A DNA stretch of 64,000 bases from Larkinella knui (GTDB lineage Bacteria; Bacteroidota; Bacteroidia; Cytophagales; Spirosomataceae). Location: the NCBI RefSeq assembly GCF_003858645.1, contig NZ_RQJP01000007.1, positions 372,001 through 436,000 of the forward strand. Direction: 5' to 3'. Positions within the stretch are counted from its first letter, which is position 1, and each line of letters opens with the position of its first letter. Both the position numbers and the translations under genes were made by a program. The notes beneath the pieces were generated by a model. It had not been told where the DNA came from. It did not search any database and worked only from the letters and a program-made list of their open reading frames with translations. Below, piece after piece: positions 52,268 to 61,282 of this stretch.

Positions 52268-54487
52268 TTACGCGTCCGCTGACGGAATGGGTAAACTTAG
52301 GGTGAATTCGGTACCCTGCCCCTCCTGACTGCTCACCGACAGATGTCCGCCATGACCTTTGGTAACAATATCATGACTTAGTGAGAGTCCTAGCCCCGTG
52401 CCCTGACCAGTGGGTTTGGTCGTGAAAAAAGGCTGAAAAATTTTCGACTTTACGCTATCCGGAATACCGGTTCCATTATCGTGAACCGTGATGATAACCA
52501 GCTTTTCCTGACGCGACGTCTGCACTACCACTTCCGGCTGGTAGTTGACGTTCCGAGCCAGTTGTTGCTGTTGATGGACGGCATAAAACGCATTGCTGAA
52601 CAAATTCAACAGCACCCGGCCAATTTCCTGGGGGATCAGATTCACCTCGCCAATGGCCGGATCGAAGGCGGTTTGAAGTTTGCAGTTAAATGATTTGTCG
52701 TTGGCCCGCTGCCCCTGATAGGCCAGTCGAAGGTATTCATCTACCAGACCGTTGAGGTCGGTTGGGCGCTGCTCCCCAGTGGAACTGCGGGCGTGTTCGA
52801 GCATACCCTTGACAATGCTGGAAGCGCGCTGGCCGTGGTGCAGAATCTTACCCAGGTTGTCTTTCAGGTCGGTCAGCAGTTCCACTTCTAGTACCGGATC
52901 GTGTGCGCTTTTCTGGCGTTCTTCTTCCAATTCGTCCACCAGCTCCGAGCTGAGTTCCGAAAAGTTGGTGACAAAGTTCAGCGGGTTTTGAATCTCGTGG
53001 GCAATGCCCGCCGTCAGTTCGCCCAGCGAGGCCATTTTTTCCTTCTGAACCAATTGGGTCTGGGTCGTTTTCAGGTGGTTGAGCGTTTCTTCGATTTTCG
53101 CCTTTTGCTGCAGCAACACCGCATTGGTGCGTTGCTTCTGTCGGTTATTGCGCCATTGTATAAAAGCAATCAGAGTGACTACTACGACCAGAATCGCTAG
53201 GAGTGTCATGACGGCGTATTGTCGGGTTATAGCACGTTGACCCAACAAGTCTTTCTTTTCTTGCTCAGCTTTGGCCAGGGCCATTTTCTTGTCGAATTCA
53301 TATTGCATTTTTACCTCCGTTAATTTCTGGGTTTTTTCCTGATTAAACAGGCTATCGCGGAAAACGATGTGCGCTTTGTAATTTTGGTAAGCCTGCCGGT
53401 AATTGCCCTGGGCACTGTCGAGTTTCGATAAAAACCGGTAGCCTTCAACCACACTCTGCAGGTACTTATCGTCAATGGCTGCTTTCAGCCCCCGTTCTAG
53501 ATAGTCTCTTGCGCTGGCCTGTCGGTTCAATTTGCGGTGGATGTTTCCGATCAATAGCGTTACCTCGGCGACTCCGGATGTCTGCCTGAGTTTTTTCCAG
53601 TCGGCTAATGACGTCTGAAAATTTTCAAGGGCTTTGGTGTACAGTTTAGCGGCTTCCTGCTCATCACCGAATTGGTGGGCGGCTTCGCCCATGCTTTCGT
53701 ATATTTCCCCTAAGGTCCTGTAGTTTAAAGGCACCATCCAATTCGGGCCATCGAACCCGGGTTGCTGAACGATCTGTAAAGCGTCCTGCGTGTACTGAAA
53801 GGCTTTAGCAAAATCCCGTTGGAACATGTAAACTTGGGCGATTGGGGTAAGGGTATGAGCAATGTCGGATTGATGACCGATGATTTTTCGAAGTCGCAGC
53901 GATTCCAGTAAATTCGTTAAGGCTTCCGGGTATTGCTTCTGTTCCAGAAAAATACCGCCGATAAAATAATAAATCTCAGCTGCCAGTGCCTGATTACCCG
54001 TTTCCCGGGCGAGTCTTAACGCTTTATATAGATAATTCAGTGCATCAGGAAGATTATTGAGTTGGGAATCAGTCGCGCCCAGATAATAGTAGATCCAAGC
54101 TAGCTCCCATTTATTACCCGATTTTTCCCGGGCAGGAAGAACGAGTAGAAAGTTTTGCCAGGATTTCAGGGTGGTTTCATAGTTTATCCTATTATAGAAA
54201 TAGGTCATACCAATTTGATAATAAGCCTCAATCCGGAATTTTTCAGATCCTATTAGATTGGCCAGTGCCAGCATCTCGTTTGCCGTTTGGATAGCCTTTT
54301 CTGGCTCGTTATTGCGCTGATAATTCCCAATCAGTTTGGAGAGCGTATTGGCCCGGTTGGTGTCTTTCTTTTGCGTCTTCAGCACGGTTAGCAGTGAGTC
54401 GATCCGGGCGGGTTGGGCAAAAACAGGGCGGCTCGCTATAATGATGACCAGCAGTAAAAAGAGAAAGTGGGGATGAAGCGTTTTCAT
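52268..54487 (-). CDS. TPR-containing sensor histidine kinase
   Basis: A 739-residue membrane sensor. A signal peptide (FLLLVIIIASRPVFA) precedes an extracytoplasmic region of ~7-8 tetratricopeptide repeats (~45-370; for example ALNYLYKALRLARETGNQAL). A coiled coil leads into a membrane helix (~405-430, AVMTLLAILVVVVTLIAFIQ). The kinase core has the phosphoacceptor His in IAHEIQNPLNFVTNFSELS and the ATP-binding motifs NLFSNAFYAV, DNGTGIPDS and GQGTGLGLSLS. The architecture matches the TPR-kinase class abundant in Cytophagales. It is cotranscribed with the hybrid regulator downstream (50-bp gap) and with the small lipoprotein upstream. Confidence 0.92.
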   Translation of the reverse strand: MKTLHPHFLFLLLVIIIASRPVFAQPARIDSLLTVLKTQKKDTNRANTLSKLIGNYQRNNEPEKAIQTANEMLALANLIGSEKFRIEAYYQIGMTYFYNRINYETTLKSWQNFLLVLPAREKSGNKWELAWIYYYLGATDSQLNNLPDALNYLYKALRLARETGNQALAAEIYYFIGGIFLEQKQYPEALTNLLESLRLRKIIGHQSDIAHTLTPIAQVYMFQRDFAKAFQYTQDALQIVQQPGFDGPNWMVPLNYRTLGEIYESMGEAAHQFGDEQEAAKLYTKALENFQTSLADWKKLRQTSGVAEVTLLIGNIHRKLNRQASARDYLERGLKAAIDDKYLQSVVEGYRFLSKLDSAQGNYRQAYQNYKAHIVFRDSLFNQEKTQKLTEVKMQYEFDKKMALAKAEQEKKDLLGQRAITRQYAVMTLLAILVVVVTLIAFIQWRNNRQKQRTNAVLLQQKAKIEETLNHLKTTQTQLVQKEKMASLGELTAGIAHEIQNPLNFVTNFSELSSELVDELEEERQKSAHDPVLEVELLTDLKDNLGKILHHGQRASSIVKGMLEHARSSTGEQRPTDLNGLVDEYLRLAYQGQRANDKSFNCKLQTAFDPAIGEVNLIPQEIGRVLLNLFSNAFYAVHQQQQLARNVNYQPEVVVQTSRQEKLVIITVHDNGTGIPDSVKSKIFQPFFTTKPTGQGTGLGLSLSHDIVTKGHGGHLSVSSQEGQGTEFTLSLPIPSADA

Positions 54488-54510
54488 CAGTGAAGTGGTT
54501 TAGTTGGCTG

Positions 54511-54762
54511 TCAGAATCCGTGAAAAGAAGTGTCCTGACCACCGGTTATACGCCCTTTCATAAAGAGTTCATTTTTAGGGAATTTTACAACCCCGGGGGT
54601 AGGTGGGCAAACCGAGTCCAGCCCAGAATTCCGGCGTTGATAACTGCTCGGTTCAGGGGGTAGTTCAGCAGAATGGCAGGCCGCAAGACTGGTCAGGAAG
54701 CAGGGCATTAGCCAATAAAGCAAATGTCGGGTAAGGGTTGGCAGGAAATAGTGTATTTTCAT
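54511..54762 (-). CDS. small lipoprotein of the signalling operon
   Basis: A possible 83-residue product, MKIHYFLPTL onward, with a hydrophobic leader ending SLAAC, a proper lipobox. The rest is a short Pro/Ser-rich stretch (ELPPEPSSYQRRN) without known domain. It ends 23 bp before the TPR kinase start on the same strand, so it could be the first gene of that operon and a partner of the kinase sensor domain. The upstream GTG at 54771 is less likely than ATG at 54762. Short length and lack of homology knowledge keep confidence moderate. Confidence 0.55.
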   Translation of the reverse strand: MKIHYFLPTLTRHLLYWLMPCFLTSLAACHSAELPPEPSSYQRRNSGLDSVCPPTPGVVKFPKNELFMKGRITGGQDTSFHGF

Positions 54763-54984
54763 GAGTGACACGAAGTTGACGATTAATAATCCAGCTTGGA
54801 CTCGTCAAAGGTCTCCCGAATAGCACAGAAAGGATGGCAGATTTGGGGTAAATACTAGTTCATTTGTCTCAATACAAACTCGAAATTGTTTAGAATGACA
54901 TCGCACTTCACTTCTTATAGTGTTTTTGGTAACCGTCAAGCCGCTGAAATGGCAATTTCGGATGGATGAGGTTATAAACACCTA

Positions 54985-55026
54985 TAAATTATAGCTTTCT
55001 GAACCTTTCATACTCAACACAGAAAT
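54985..55026 (+). repeat. dispersed motif copy C (ATAGCTTTCTGAACC)
   Basis: Begins AAATTATAGCTTTCTGAACC and continues TTTCATACTCAACACAGAAA. The second half is nearly identical to 59367-59388 (CTCAACACAGAAAT). Confidence 0.55.
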
Positions 55027-55035
55027 CTTGTTCTC

Positions 55036-55075
55036 AAAAAAGAAGCGTGACTGTTGCACTATGGACACTCTTTGT
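55036..55075 (+). mobile_element. solo end related to the 136-bp element
   Basis: AGAAGCGT (55041-55048), a variant of the ACGAGCGT target, is followed by GACTGTTGCACTATGG, a variant of the GGCTGTTGCA end. The upstream CTCAAAAA matches the left half of the palindrome seen at other sites. No partner end was found within 1 kb, so the element is incomplete. The rest of 54763-55553 shows no convincing gene. Confidence 0.45.
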
Positions 55076-55553
55076 TTTGTCTAGCTGTCAAAAATGGTAT
55101 CCGCAGGCGTCGCAGTGATGCCCTGCGGACCGTTTTTCAAACGTATGACCCACATAGAACAAGTGTAAATCATTGGGTAGACTGCCGCTTTAATTACCCA
55201 GCCAAGAGTTCACATCGATGATGATGGAATCAGGAAAAAACCTTACTCAAAGGAAATGCCGCAGCGGTGGTTCGAAACAGAAGTTATTCCTATCTCCAGG
55301 TGAGCGCCTGCTTCAATCTGTGTTCATTGGTGCGCCACTCTAAACTGGTTCAGACCGGTTTCACCGTGTACGTTCACGAAGCCGTTTCAAACGCTTGCCC
55401 GTCCACGTTCCTGCTGATTCAGGGCTTGATTTGAAGCCGGATTATAGACGTTTCGAGTAATCTGCAACTTTACTGCATCCCGGCAGTTAAGGGTATGACA
55501 TAAAAAAAAGCCAATCGGTCCCAACAAAAAGTATACAACCACAGAAGATTCCC

Positions 55554-56564
55554 ATGAAAAAGGACAATCAACTAACCCGACGCCAGGCCATAGGCGGGAT
55601 TGGAAGCACCCTGGCGGCAACCGTATCGGTCGGTCCTCTAAACGCTTTTTCGGAAGGGCAAAATGCCCAGGCCGCCGTTCCGGTACCACTCAGCGATCCA
55701 ACCACTAAATATCCCAAGCCTCCCTTTACGACGCCCATGCAACCATGGCCGGGTTTAGCCAGCAAAATGATTCCTCGTCCTGATCATGGCGAAACGAGCT
55801 ATAAAGGGTCAGGTCGTTTACTGGGCCGCAAGGCATTAATTACCGGAGGAGATTCAGGCATGGGTCGAGCTGCCGCCATTGCCTATGCGCGGGAAGGAGC
55901 CGACGTGGCCATCAATTACCTGCCGGCGGAAGAATCTGACGCCAGAGAGGTGATTGATCTGATCAAAAAAGAAGGCCGAAAGGCCATTGCCATCCCGGGC
56001 GATATTCGGGAAGAAGCCTTTTGCCAGCGGCTGGTTGAACAAGCGGTGAAAGGGCTCGGTGGGTTGGATATTCTGGTCAGTAATGCCGCCCGGCAACAAA
56101 GCCGTGAATCCATACTGGATGTCTCTTCAGAGGACTTCGACGCGACGATGAAGACCAACATCTACGCACCGTTCTGGATCATCAAGGCCGCTTTACCACA
56201 CCTGTCACCTGGCTCTTCTATCATTGGAACCACGTCCGAACAAGCTTATGATCCGTCGCCCAATTTGTACGATTATGCCCAAACAAAAGCGGCCACAATG
56301 AATTTTGTCAAGTCGCTGGCGAAACAACTGGGGCCAAAAGGCATCCGGGTGAATGGTGTAGCCCCCGGCCCCATTTGGACTCCGTTGCAACCCAGTGGTG
56401 GTGCTACGGCGGAAAAATTAAAGACGTTTGGCGGTGATACCCCGCTGGGTCGGCCTGGCCAACCCGTTGAGCTGGCCTCGATTTATGTTCAATTGGCCGC
56501 TAACGAGGGTAGCTACGCCACCGGGCAGGTATACGGTGCTGCCGGTGGTAAGGGTCAACCTTAA
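55554..56564 (+). CDS. Tat-exported SDR family oxidoreductase
   Basis: A 336-residue short-chain dehydrogenase of the YghA/YhdF type. It starts with a twin-arginine signal (NQLTRRQAIGGIGSTLAATV), so it is exported with its cofactor. The mature part has the cofactor motif TGGDSGMG, the Asn motif VSNAARQQ, and the catalytic site in IGTTSEQAYDPSPNLYDYAQ with the following Thr-Lys. The region MQPWPGLASKMIPRPDHGET is the N-terminal extension typical of this subfamily. The gene stands alone; its substrate is probably a small carbonyl compound. Confidence 0.92.
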   Translation: MKKDNQLTRRQAIGGIGSTLAATVSVGPLNAFSEGQNAQAAVPVPLSDPTTKYPKPPFTTPMQPWPGLASKMIPRPDHGETSYKGSGRLLGRKALITGGDSGMGRAAAIAYAREGADVAINYLPAEESDAREVIDLIKKEGRKAIAIPGDIREEAFCQRLVEQAVKGLGGLDILVSNAARQQSRESILDVSSEDFDATMKTNIYAPFWIIKAALPHLSPGSSIIGTTSEQAYDPSPNLYDYAQTKAATMNFVKSLAKQLGPKGIRVNGVAPGPIWTPLQPSGGATAEKLKTFGGDTPLGRPGQPVELASIYVQLAANEGSYATGQVYGAAGGKGQP

Positions 56565-56960
56565 CACCGGTCAGGAAGGAAGAGAAGGATTATAAATCGA
56601 GCCCGTGTGGCCCGGTCACTGAAATGTACGTATGGGGAGCCTTTCACCCGTGGTGTCTTCCCTCATTTCCGGGGCTTATGCAATGCATGTAGTCGATGGC
56701 GACGATAGCTTGTCACCTAACTTGCGTAATAAGCATTCGATGAATGATAAGGTTGTATAAGAATGGGGGAAACTCATTCCTTATATGACCTTTTTTTTGA
56801 TAAGGCTCCGCTTAGGCAATGGAAATTGTCACCGCAGCCAACGCATGATACTCGGAAAACCCAATTGGAATTCATTGTATCCAGTGCCCAATCCTCAACC
56901 GAGCGTGCGGCCCGCTTTAACCGGCCCATAATTGGGGACCATTCTTAAATATAGCCGTAA
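56565..56960. other. intergenic region, no gene recognised
   Basis: The gap lies between the convergent SDR and flavin reductase genes. The 61-codon plus-strand frame at 56763 has no motif. No repeat was seen; a weak hairpin could serve as a terminator but no clear T-run is present. Confidence 0.4.
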
Positions 56961-57629
56961 TCAATGAGTGGCTTTGGCCGATTCAGTGTCAAAAGTTCTG
57001 TACAATCGTTCTGGTACTGAGGCTAATTTAGCCGGCTGTAGCTGAGAACCAAGCCCATAAAAATGCTGAAAACTCATGATAAGCGGCTTCCATTTGTTGG
57101 GGTCAACATGGTCCGGGTTGGCATCCGAAAGAATCGACCCCGCTAAATGAACCCGAACAACTTTTAATTCCAAGGCTACACTTCGAATCTGGTCAATACC
57201 CGTTTCGGCCCCTAACGGATGAATGGAGACAAATCGCGCTTCCAGGTGAACAGGACACTCCAACACGCGGGGTGCCTTGACCAGATTTGATTCCAGGGGA
57301 GTCACTCCCGCTTTTTTGAATTTGTCAGCTTCATAGCTATATCCTTTGGCTAGTTTCCCCGCAGGTACTGGACTCGTTCCGGTTAGGAGTGCCAATCGGT
57401 CAACTGCTTCAACTTGATCCACGGAGGGTAAGTTAAGCACACATTCTCCACTACGCAGAATGTTTTCAGTTGTTTTGGAATGGGCGGCTATACCAATCAT
57501 GCAGCGATAACCGAGCCAAAAGGCGGATGATATAGGAGCTAGGTTGTAGGTTTGATCGCTATTGGTGGTGCCAACTAGCACAACAGGGGTGCCAAAGTAC
57601 AAAATGGAAGGGTTGCTGATATGATGCAT
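56961..57629 (-). CDS. flavin reductase family protein (FMN-binding)
   Basis: A 222-residue FMN-binding split-barrel of the flavin reductase-like family (PF01613). The pattern is LYFGTPVVLVGTTNSDQTYN, LAPISSAFWLG, then the loop AAHSKTTENILRSGECVLNL with flavin contacts, and VEALRFVSIHPLG-type strands (here LEARFVSIHPLG). Members reduce FMN for partner oxygenases or act on flavin-linked substrates. No oxygenase is adjacent, so the role is open. Confidence 0.9.
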   Translation of the reverse strand: MHHISNPSILYFGTPVVLVGTTNSDQTYNLAPISSAFWLGYRCMIGIAAHSKTTENILRSGECVLNLPSVDQVEAVDRLALLTGTSPVPAGKLAKGYSYEADKFKKAGVTPLESNLVKAPRVLECPVHLEARFVSIHPLGAETGIDQIRSVALELKVVRVHLAGSILSDANPDHVDPNKWKPLIMSFQHFYGLGSQLQPAKLASVPERLYRTFDTESAKATH

Positions 57630-57728
57630 TGTCTTGTGCTTTTTGCGCTCAAAGCACGGTCATTTTAGCCTGGCTACCAACCCGATTCTTGCTCAATAAA
57701 CAAAGGCATCATCTCAAAAAAATCTTGT

Positions 57729-57873
57729 GGCTGTTATACAACTTAAATCGATAAAACACCTCCGGTTTGGAATGCTGGTGTAGCTCGGTTTCTGCCTCAC
57801 CAAGTACCCGTGCTGACTATATGGCAGATAAAACGGGCAGGCATTTCGAACTAAAATGAATTGTGCCCCAGCC
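57729..57873. mobile_element. 145-bp element with related inverted ends inside a palindrome
   Basis: Left end GGCTGTTATACAACTT and right end (read inward) GGCTGGGGCACAATTC are diverged inverted repeats of the 30317 family. The flanks are TCTCAAAAAAATCTTGT at the left and ACAAGCATTTCTTGAGA at the right, which together make an interrupted palindrome like the empty sites at 59481 and 61283. There is no open frame inside. It is an older copy of the same kind of element. Confidence 0.6.
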
Positions 57874-57948
57874 ACAAGCATTTCTTGAGACGACTAAGAC
57901 GACATTCCTTATTAGCCTAGTTTGTGATAAACATTCAAAAGCCATTTG

Positions 57949-58401
57949 ATGACTCAACTTTCATCGGTTAAACGCCTATCAATAGCCGACCATTTAGCGT
58001 TTTACACACATAAGCTGCCCCCCATATTCTGAGGTGGTTCTGCGCAATGATCATGGTAGCCAATTTATCGCCCACAAAGTGCGTAATTTTCTGAAAGCAT
58101 CGCAGATGAAGCAGGACGGGGGCGCCCGTTCGCTTCACCCATGTGGCAACTCCCGAAGAGAATGCCTACATTGACCGGGCGGCCGGCGGTTCACAGTATT
58201 CTGGAAAGAGCGGTTATCGAGCGAAATGAATTCGCCAGCTACTACGAAGCTAAAGAGACATTACATCGGTTCGTTACTCATTACAACACTAGTCGCCTTC
58301 ACCGGTCAATCGGCTTTGTAACTCCACAGCAAAAGTGGGACGCGGCCCATCAAATGGTAGTGGTAAGTGACACAACTATTCTAGAAGAAATGCCCAACTG
58401 A
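57949..58401 (+). pseudogene. IS3-family transposase (OrfB) remnant
   Basis: From about 58022 one frame reads YSEVVLRNDHGSQFIAHKVR with NFLKASQMKQ, containing the second catalytic Asp of the DDE integrase core. The frame then shifts and continues FTHVATPEENAYI, which holds the third (Glu) region, and a further shift joins HSILERAVIERNEFASYYEA with KETLHRFVTHYNTSRLHRSI and TPQQKWDAAH, the C-terminal integrase core of IS3 OrfB. At least two frameshifts and the loss of the 5' half make it non-functional. The extension upstream of 58022 is uncertain. Confidence 0.75.
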
Positions 58402-58465
58402 TAGGGACTAAGACCGTGCGAAACCCTAAACATCCTTTCAACAAAGGGGAGGAAATGAAAACATA

Positions 58466-58487
58466 AATAAACAAACGTTCGTTTATT
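58466..58487. promoter_or_regulatory. 22-bp palindromic operator, TetR-like
   Basis: The half AATAAAC at 58466-58472 and GTTTATT at 58481-58487 are symmetric, with near-symmetric centre AAACGTTC; only two positions break the palindrome. It lies 32 bp before the alpha/beta hydrolase ATG, where a repressor could block transcription. The shape fits TetR-type operators, but no TetR gene is in the window. Confidence 0.55.
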
Positions 58488-58518
58488 AGATAAAAAACCT
58501 AACTTAACTCAATAAGCT

Positions 58519-59250
58519 ATGCTCCCTGTTTTTCTCTTCATTCATGGTGGCTTTCATGGTGCCTGGTGCTGGAATAAACTGCTCCCTCATTTACAACCAC
58601 ATGCCCGTCAGGTATTGACGCCTGACTTTGCAGGTTCAGGGAAGGAACATGGGGAACTGATCCAATCCCTAAGCCGCTTGGTTGAGAAACAAGCACAACC
58701 GGTTATCCTGGTGGGCCATAGCTCGGGTGGTATGATCATAACGGAACTGGCCCAACGCTACCCCGAAAAAATACAGGCCATGGTATACCTGGCGGCTTTC
58801 TTATTGCCAGAAAACATATCTCCTCCTGAAATTATGAGACAGGATAAAACGTCATTACTCCCCCAGGCTTTGCAAGTGGATCCAGATACCCATCGCGTGA
58901 GTGTTAATCCCCAAATGGCTAAAGAGGTATTTTATGCAGACTGTACTGATGAAGTAGGTGCTTGGGCAGTTGCTCATTTAACCTCTGAACCACAAGTGCC
59001 TCAAAGTACTAGTAGTAGCAGCAACGAGAATTCTAATCAACTTGAAGTTAAGTCAACTCCACCCCGTTTCTACATTGAGACGCAATTAGACCGGGCTCTT
59101 AGTATAGACATTCAGCGGCAGATGTACCAACGATTGCCATGCCAAAAAATCTATTCAATGAGGACAAGTCACTCACCTTTCCTCTCCCAACCCGAGGAAT
59201 TAACTAAAATTCTTTTAGCTATTCACAAACAAGTTAAGCCGTTGACTTAA
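58519..59250 (+). CDS. alpha/beta fold hydrolase (salicylate esterase-like)
   Basis: A 243-residue cytosolic hydrolase. The oxyanion-hole region is FIHGGFHGAWCWNKLLP (7-23). The nucleophile is Ser68 in LVGHSSGGMI, and the likely catalytic His is in RTSHSPFLSQPEEL near residue 217. The pattern resembles plant salicylic-acid-binding-protein-2 and bacterial EstC-like esterases. A Ser/Asn-rich insert (STSSSSNENSNQLEVKS, ~168-184) breaks the cap region and is unusual. It has a palindromic operator upstream and no operon partner. Confidence 0.87.
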   Translation: MLPVFLFIHGGFHGAWCWNKLLPHLQPHARQVLTPDFAGSGKEHGELIQSLSRLVEKQAQPVILVGHSSGGMIITELAQRYPEKIQAMVYLAAFLLPENISPPEIMRQDKTSLLPQALQVDPDTHRVSVNPQMAKEVFYADCTDEVGAWAVAHLTSEPQVPQSTSSSSNENSNQLEVKSTPPRFYIETQLDRALSIDIQRQMYQRLPCQKIYSMRTSHSPFLSQPEELTKILLAIHKQVKPLT

Positions 59251-59344
59251 ATCGGAACTGTTATCAACTTGGGTAGTGTCCAAATGTGGTGGTCTATTAT
59301 TATAAATCTCGACCGTCTCAAATAACGCTCGCGTAGCTTAATCA

Positions 59345-59388
59345 GGAATTGATACCTTTTTGAACCTATTCATTCTCAACACAGAAAT
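59345..59388 (+). repeat. dispersed motif copy D (GATACCTTTTTGAACC)
   Basis: Reads GGAATTGATACCTTTTTGAA then CCTATTCATTCTCAACACAG. It shares its first part with 38401-38420 and its second with 55004-55026, linking these copies into one family. Confidence 0.55.
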
Positions 59389-59480
59389 GGGGCATCTCTT
59401 GGGTCAATAAGCTCCTTCACAAACTACCGCTCTAAGGTTATCAGGGTTCCAAACAGGGCAGAGTCTTATCAATGAAGACA

Positions 59481-59511
59481 TTGTCTCACAAACGAGCGTT
59501 TCAGGAGACAA
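59481..59511. repeat. 31-bp palindrome containing ACGAGCGT (empty target site)
   Basis: TTGTCTC at 59481-59487 mirrors GAGACAA at 59505-59511, and the centre AAACGAGCGTTT (59490-59501) is symmetric but for its two middle bases. The 8-mer ACGAGCGT at 59492-59499 is the one duplicated around the 136-bp element at 30317. The rest of 59251-59716 shows no gene. Confidence 0.65.
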
Positions 59512-59716
59512 CAATTAGCTTCATTGATGTCCAGTTGTCAACAAGCTATGTCCGGTTTTGATGGTAAGTCATTTCCTTCTAAACCATTTATTGTCCCATA
59601 GTTAATGGTTTATAAAAATGACACTAAATTTTTCAGACTAATCGACGAGAAGCTTGTGAGCTTTCGCGAAAAAACGCTTTATTTCCACGAAAGACTAGAA
59701 ATTTGATTGAACTGCT

Positions 59717-60856
59717 ATGAAATTTTCATTCATAATTATCGGCCTTGTAAGTAGTTTACCCCATGCAATGCTTGCTCAGAGGAACGATTTGCCAAACTTT
59801 AATCAAACTTTACAACTTGAAAAGCAATCGGATACAACAGCGAATGTAAGTTTCGGTGATTTTGATGGAGATGGCCATCTTGATCTACTGCTGGTGAAGG
59901 GAAGACATTGGCCCATCGTAGACCGGGTTCTCCTCGGTAATGGGAAGGGCGGTATAAGAAAGGCTTACAGCCTGGGGAAAGTATCCGACCGATCATACAC
60001 CGGGGGGGTGGCGGATTTTAACGGCGACGGTTTTCCTGATATTGCCATTAGCAATGATTCGCCGGATAAGAAGCTAATTTATGTTAATGATGGGAAAGGA
60101 AATTTTACGGTTCACTCTGAATTCGGCCTTCCTGATTGGCCAACAAGGAATGTTTCCATCGCTGATCTTAACGCTGATGGATTGCCCGATCTTATTTTAG
60201 CAAACAGAGGTAATAAGGAAACGGTGAATTATATCTGCCTAAACAGAGGAAAAGGACAGTTTACTAGCAATTGCCTTCCCTTTGCTCCTTACCCCGCCAC
60301 CACGATTGCGCCTGCGGACATGAACCAGGATGGTTTTATTGACCTTGTTGTACCGCACCGGGACGGTGGCCAGAGTTATGTATATCTGGGTAACTCAACG
60401 GTTAGCTTTTCAGATGCCCGTCGTATTGCATTCGGGCTACCTGACGCTACGATTCGGGTGGCAGCCGTAGCCGATGTGAACACGGACCATTTCCTTGACA
60501 TTGTAACTGTAGACGAAAAAAAAGGAGTGAGCATCTATTTTGGCCAAAAAGATCAAACCTTTTCAGCCGGTATTCTCTTAGCGGATTCAAAGGTAGTTCC
60601 TTATGCACTTACCTTGGCCGATCTAAACAACGACAAGAAAGTTGATATCCTGGTGGGGCATATCGAAGCTCCGTCGTCAATATTTTTTAATGACGGGACA
60701 GGCCACGCTTTTAAAACAATTTCTTTCGGCGATTCTAAGGGGACGGTGTATGGGTTTGCAGTCGGTGATTTCAATGAAGACGGTAACCTAGACATCGCTG
60801 CTGCGCGCTCAGAGGCACCCAATATTCTATACTTTGGAAATAGCAACCAAAGGTAG
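59717..60856 (+). CDS. VCBS/FG-GAP repeat-containing exported protein
   Basis: A 379-residue protein with signal peptide (to ~residue 20, SSLPHAMLAQ). The body has about seven FG-GAP/VCBS repeats with Ca-binding DxDGDGxxD-like loops: FGDFDGDGHLDLLLVKGRH, VADFNGDGFPDIAISND, IADLNADGLPDLILANR, PADMNQDGFIDLVVPHR, VADVNTDHFLDIVTVDE, LADLNNDKKVDILVGHI and VGDFNEDGNLDIAAARS. Such repeats build a seven-bladed propeller, used for adhesion or as scaffold. It has no clear enzymatic domain and no sorting tail. It stands alone. Confidence 0.88.
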   Translation: MKFSFIIIGLVSSLPHAMLAQRNDLPNFNQTLQLEKQSDTTANVSFGDFDGDGHLDLLLVKGRHWPIVDRVLLGNGKGGIRKAYSLGKVSDRSYTGGVADFNGDGFPDIAISNDSPDKKLIYVNDGKGNFTVHSEFGLPDWPTRNVSIADLNADGLPDLILANRGNKETVNYICLNRGKGQFTSNCLPFAPYPATTIAPADMNQDGFIDLVVPHRDGGQSYVYLGNSTVSFSDARRIAFGLPDATIRVAAVADVNTDHFLDIVTVDEKKGVSIYFGQKDQTFSAGILLADSKVVPYALTLADLNNDKKVDILVGHIEAPSSIFFNDGTGHAFKTISFGDSKGTVYGFAVGDFNEDGNLDIAAARSEAPNILYFGNSNQR

Positions 60857-61162
60857 AAACAAGAGAAGTAGTAGGTAAGGGATTGACCTTACGAACGCGT
60901 TCCCGCACTAGTTTTGTCCTACGTTCGTCTAATTAGTCAGTCGCGCAAAACGTTTCTTCGGCAGAAAAGCAGCCAAAATCCTAGCCTTTTCAGAAAGTGG
61001 TCTATTGTATCTCAAATGCTCGTCCGCTTGGCTCACGACGGCATCATCTGGGGCAGCTGTCCCTTTTTCAGTGGTGACCATCCCATTCACTTATCAATCT
61101 CTGACACACCACCCTCTCTGGGCCCACGCGGACAAAATGTGATACCTGCCTAACCCTTCTAC

Positions 61163-61200
61163 TCATACCTTCTTGAACTAATTCTATGTAGAAAAGAAAT
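61163..61200 (+). repeat. dispersed motif copy F (diverged)
   Basis: CATACCTTCTTGAACTAATT then CTATGTAGAAAAGAAAT aligns with copy D over its whole length with scattered changes. It lies ~120 bp upstream of the second empty palindrome, as copy D does. Confidence 0.4.
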
Positions 61201-61282
61201 CTCATCTATTATGGGTCAACAGTAGGTTCATAATCCAATTTTGGCAAGTTGTATTCATTCTAGAAACAAGGCTTTGGTCTTC

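Noticed and set aside
60914-61153. 79-codon plus-strand frame
   Set aside because: No family-like content; lies in a repeat-bearing intergenic region.
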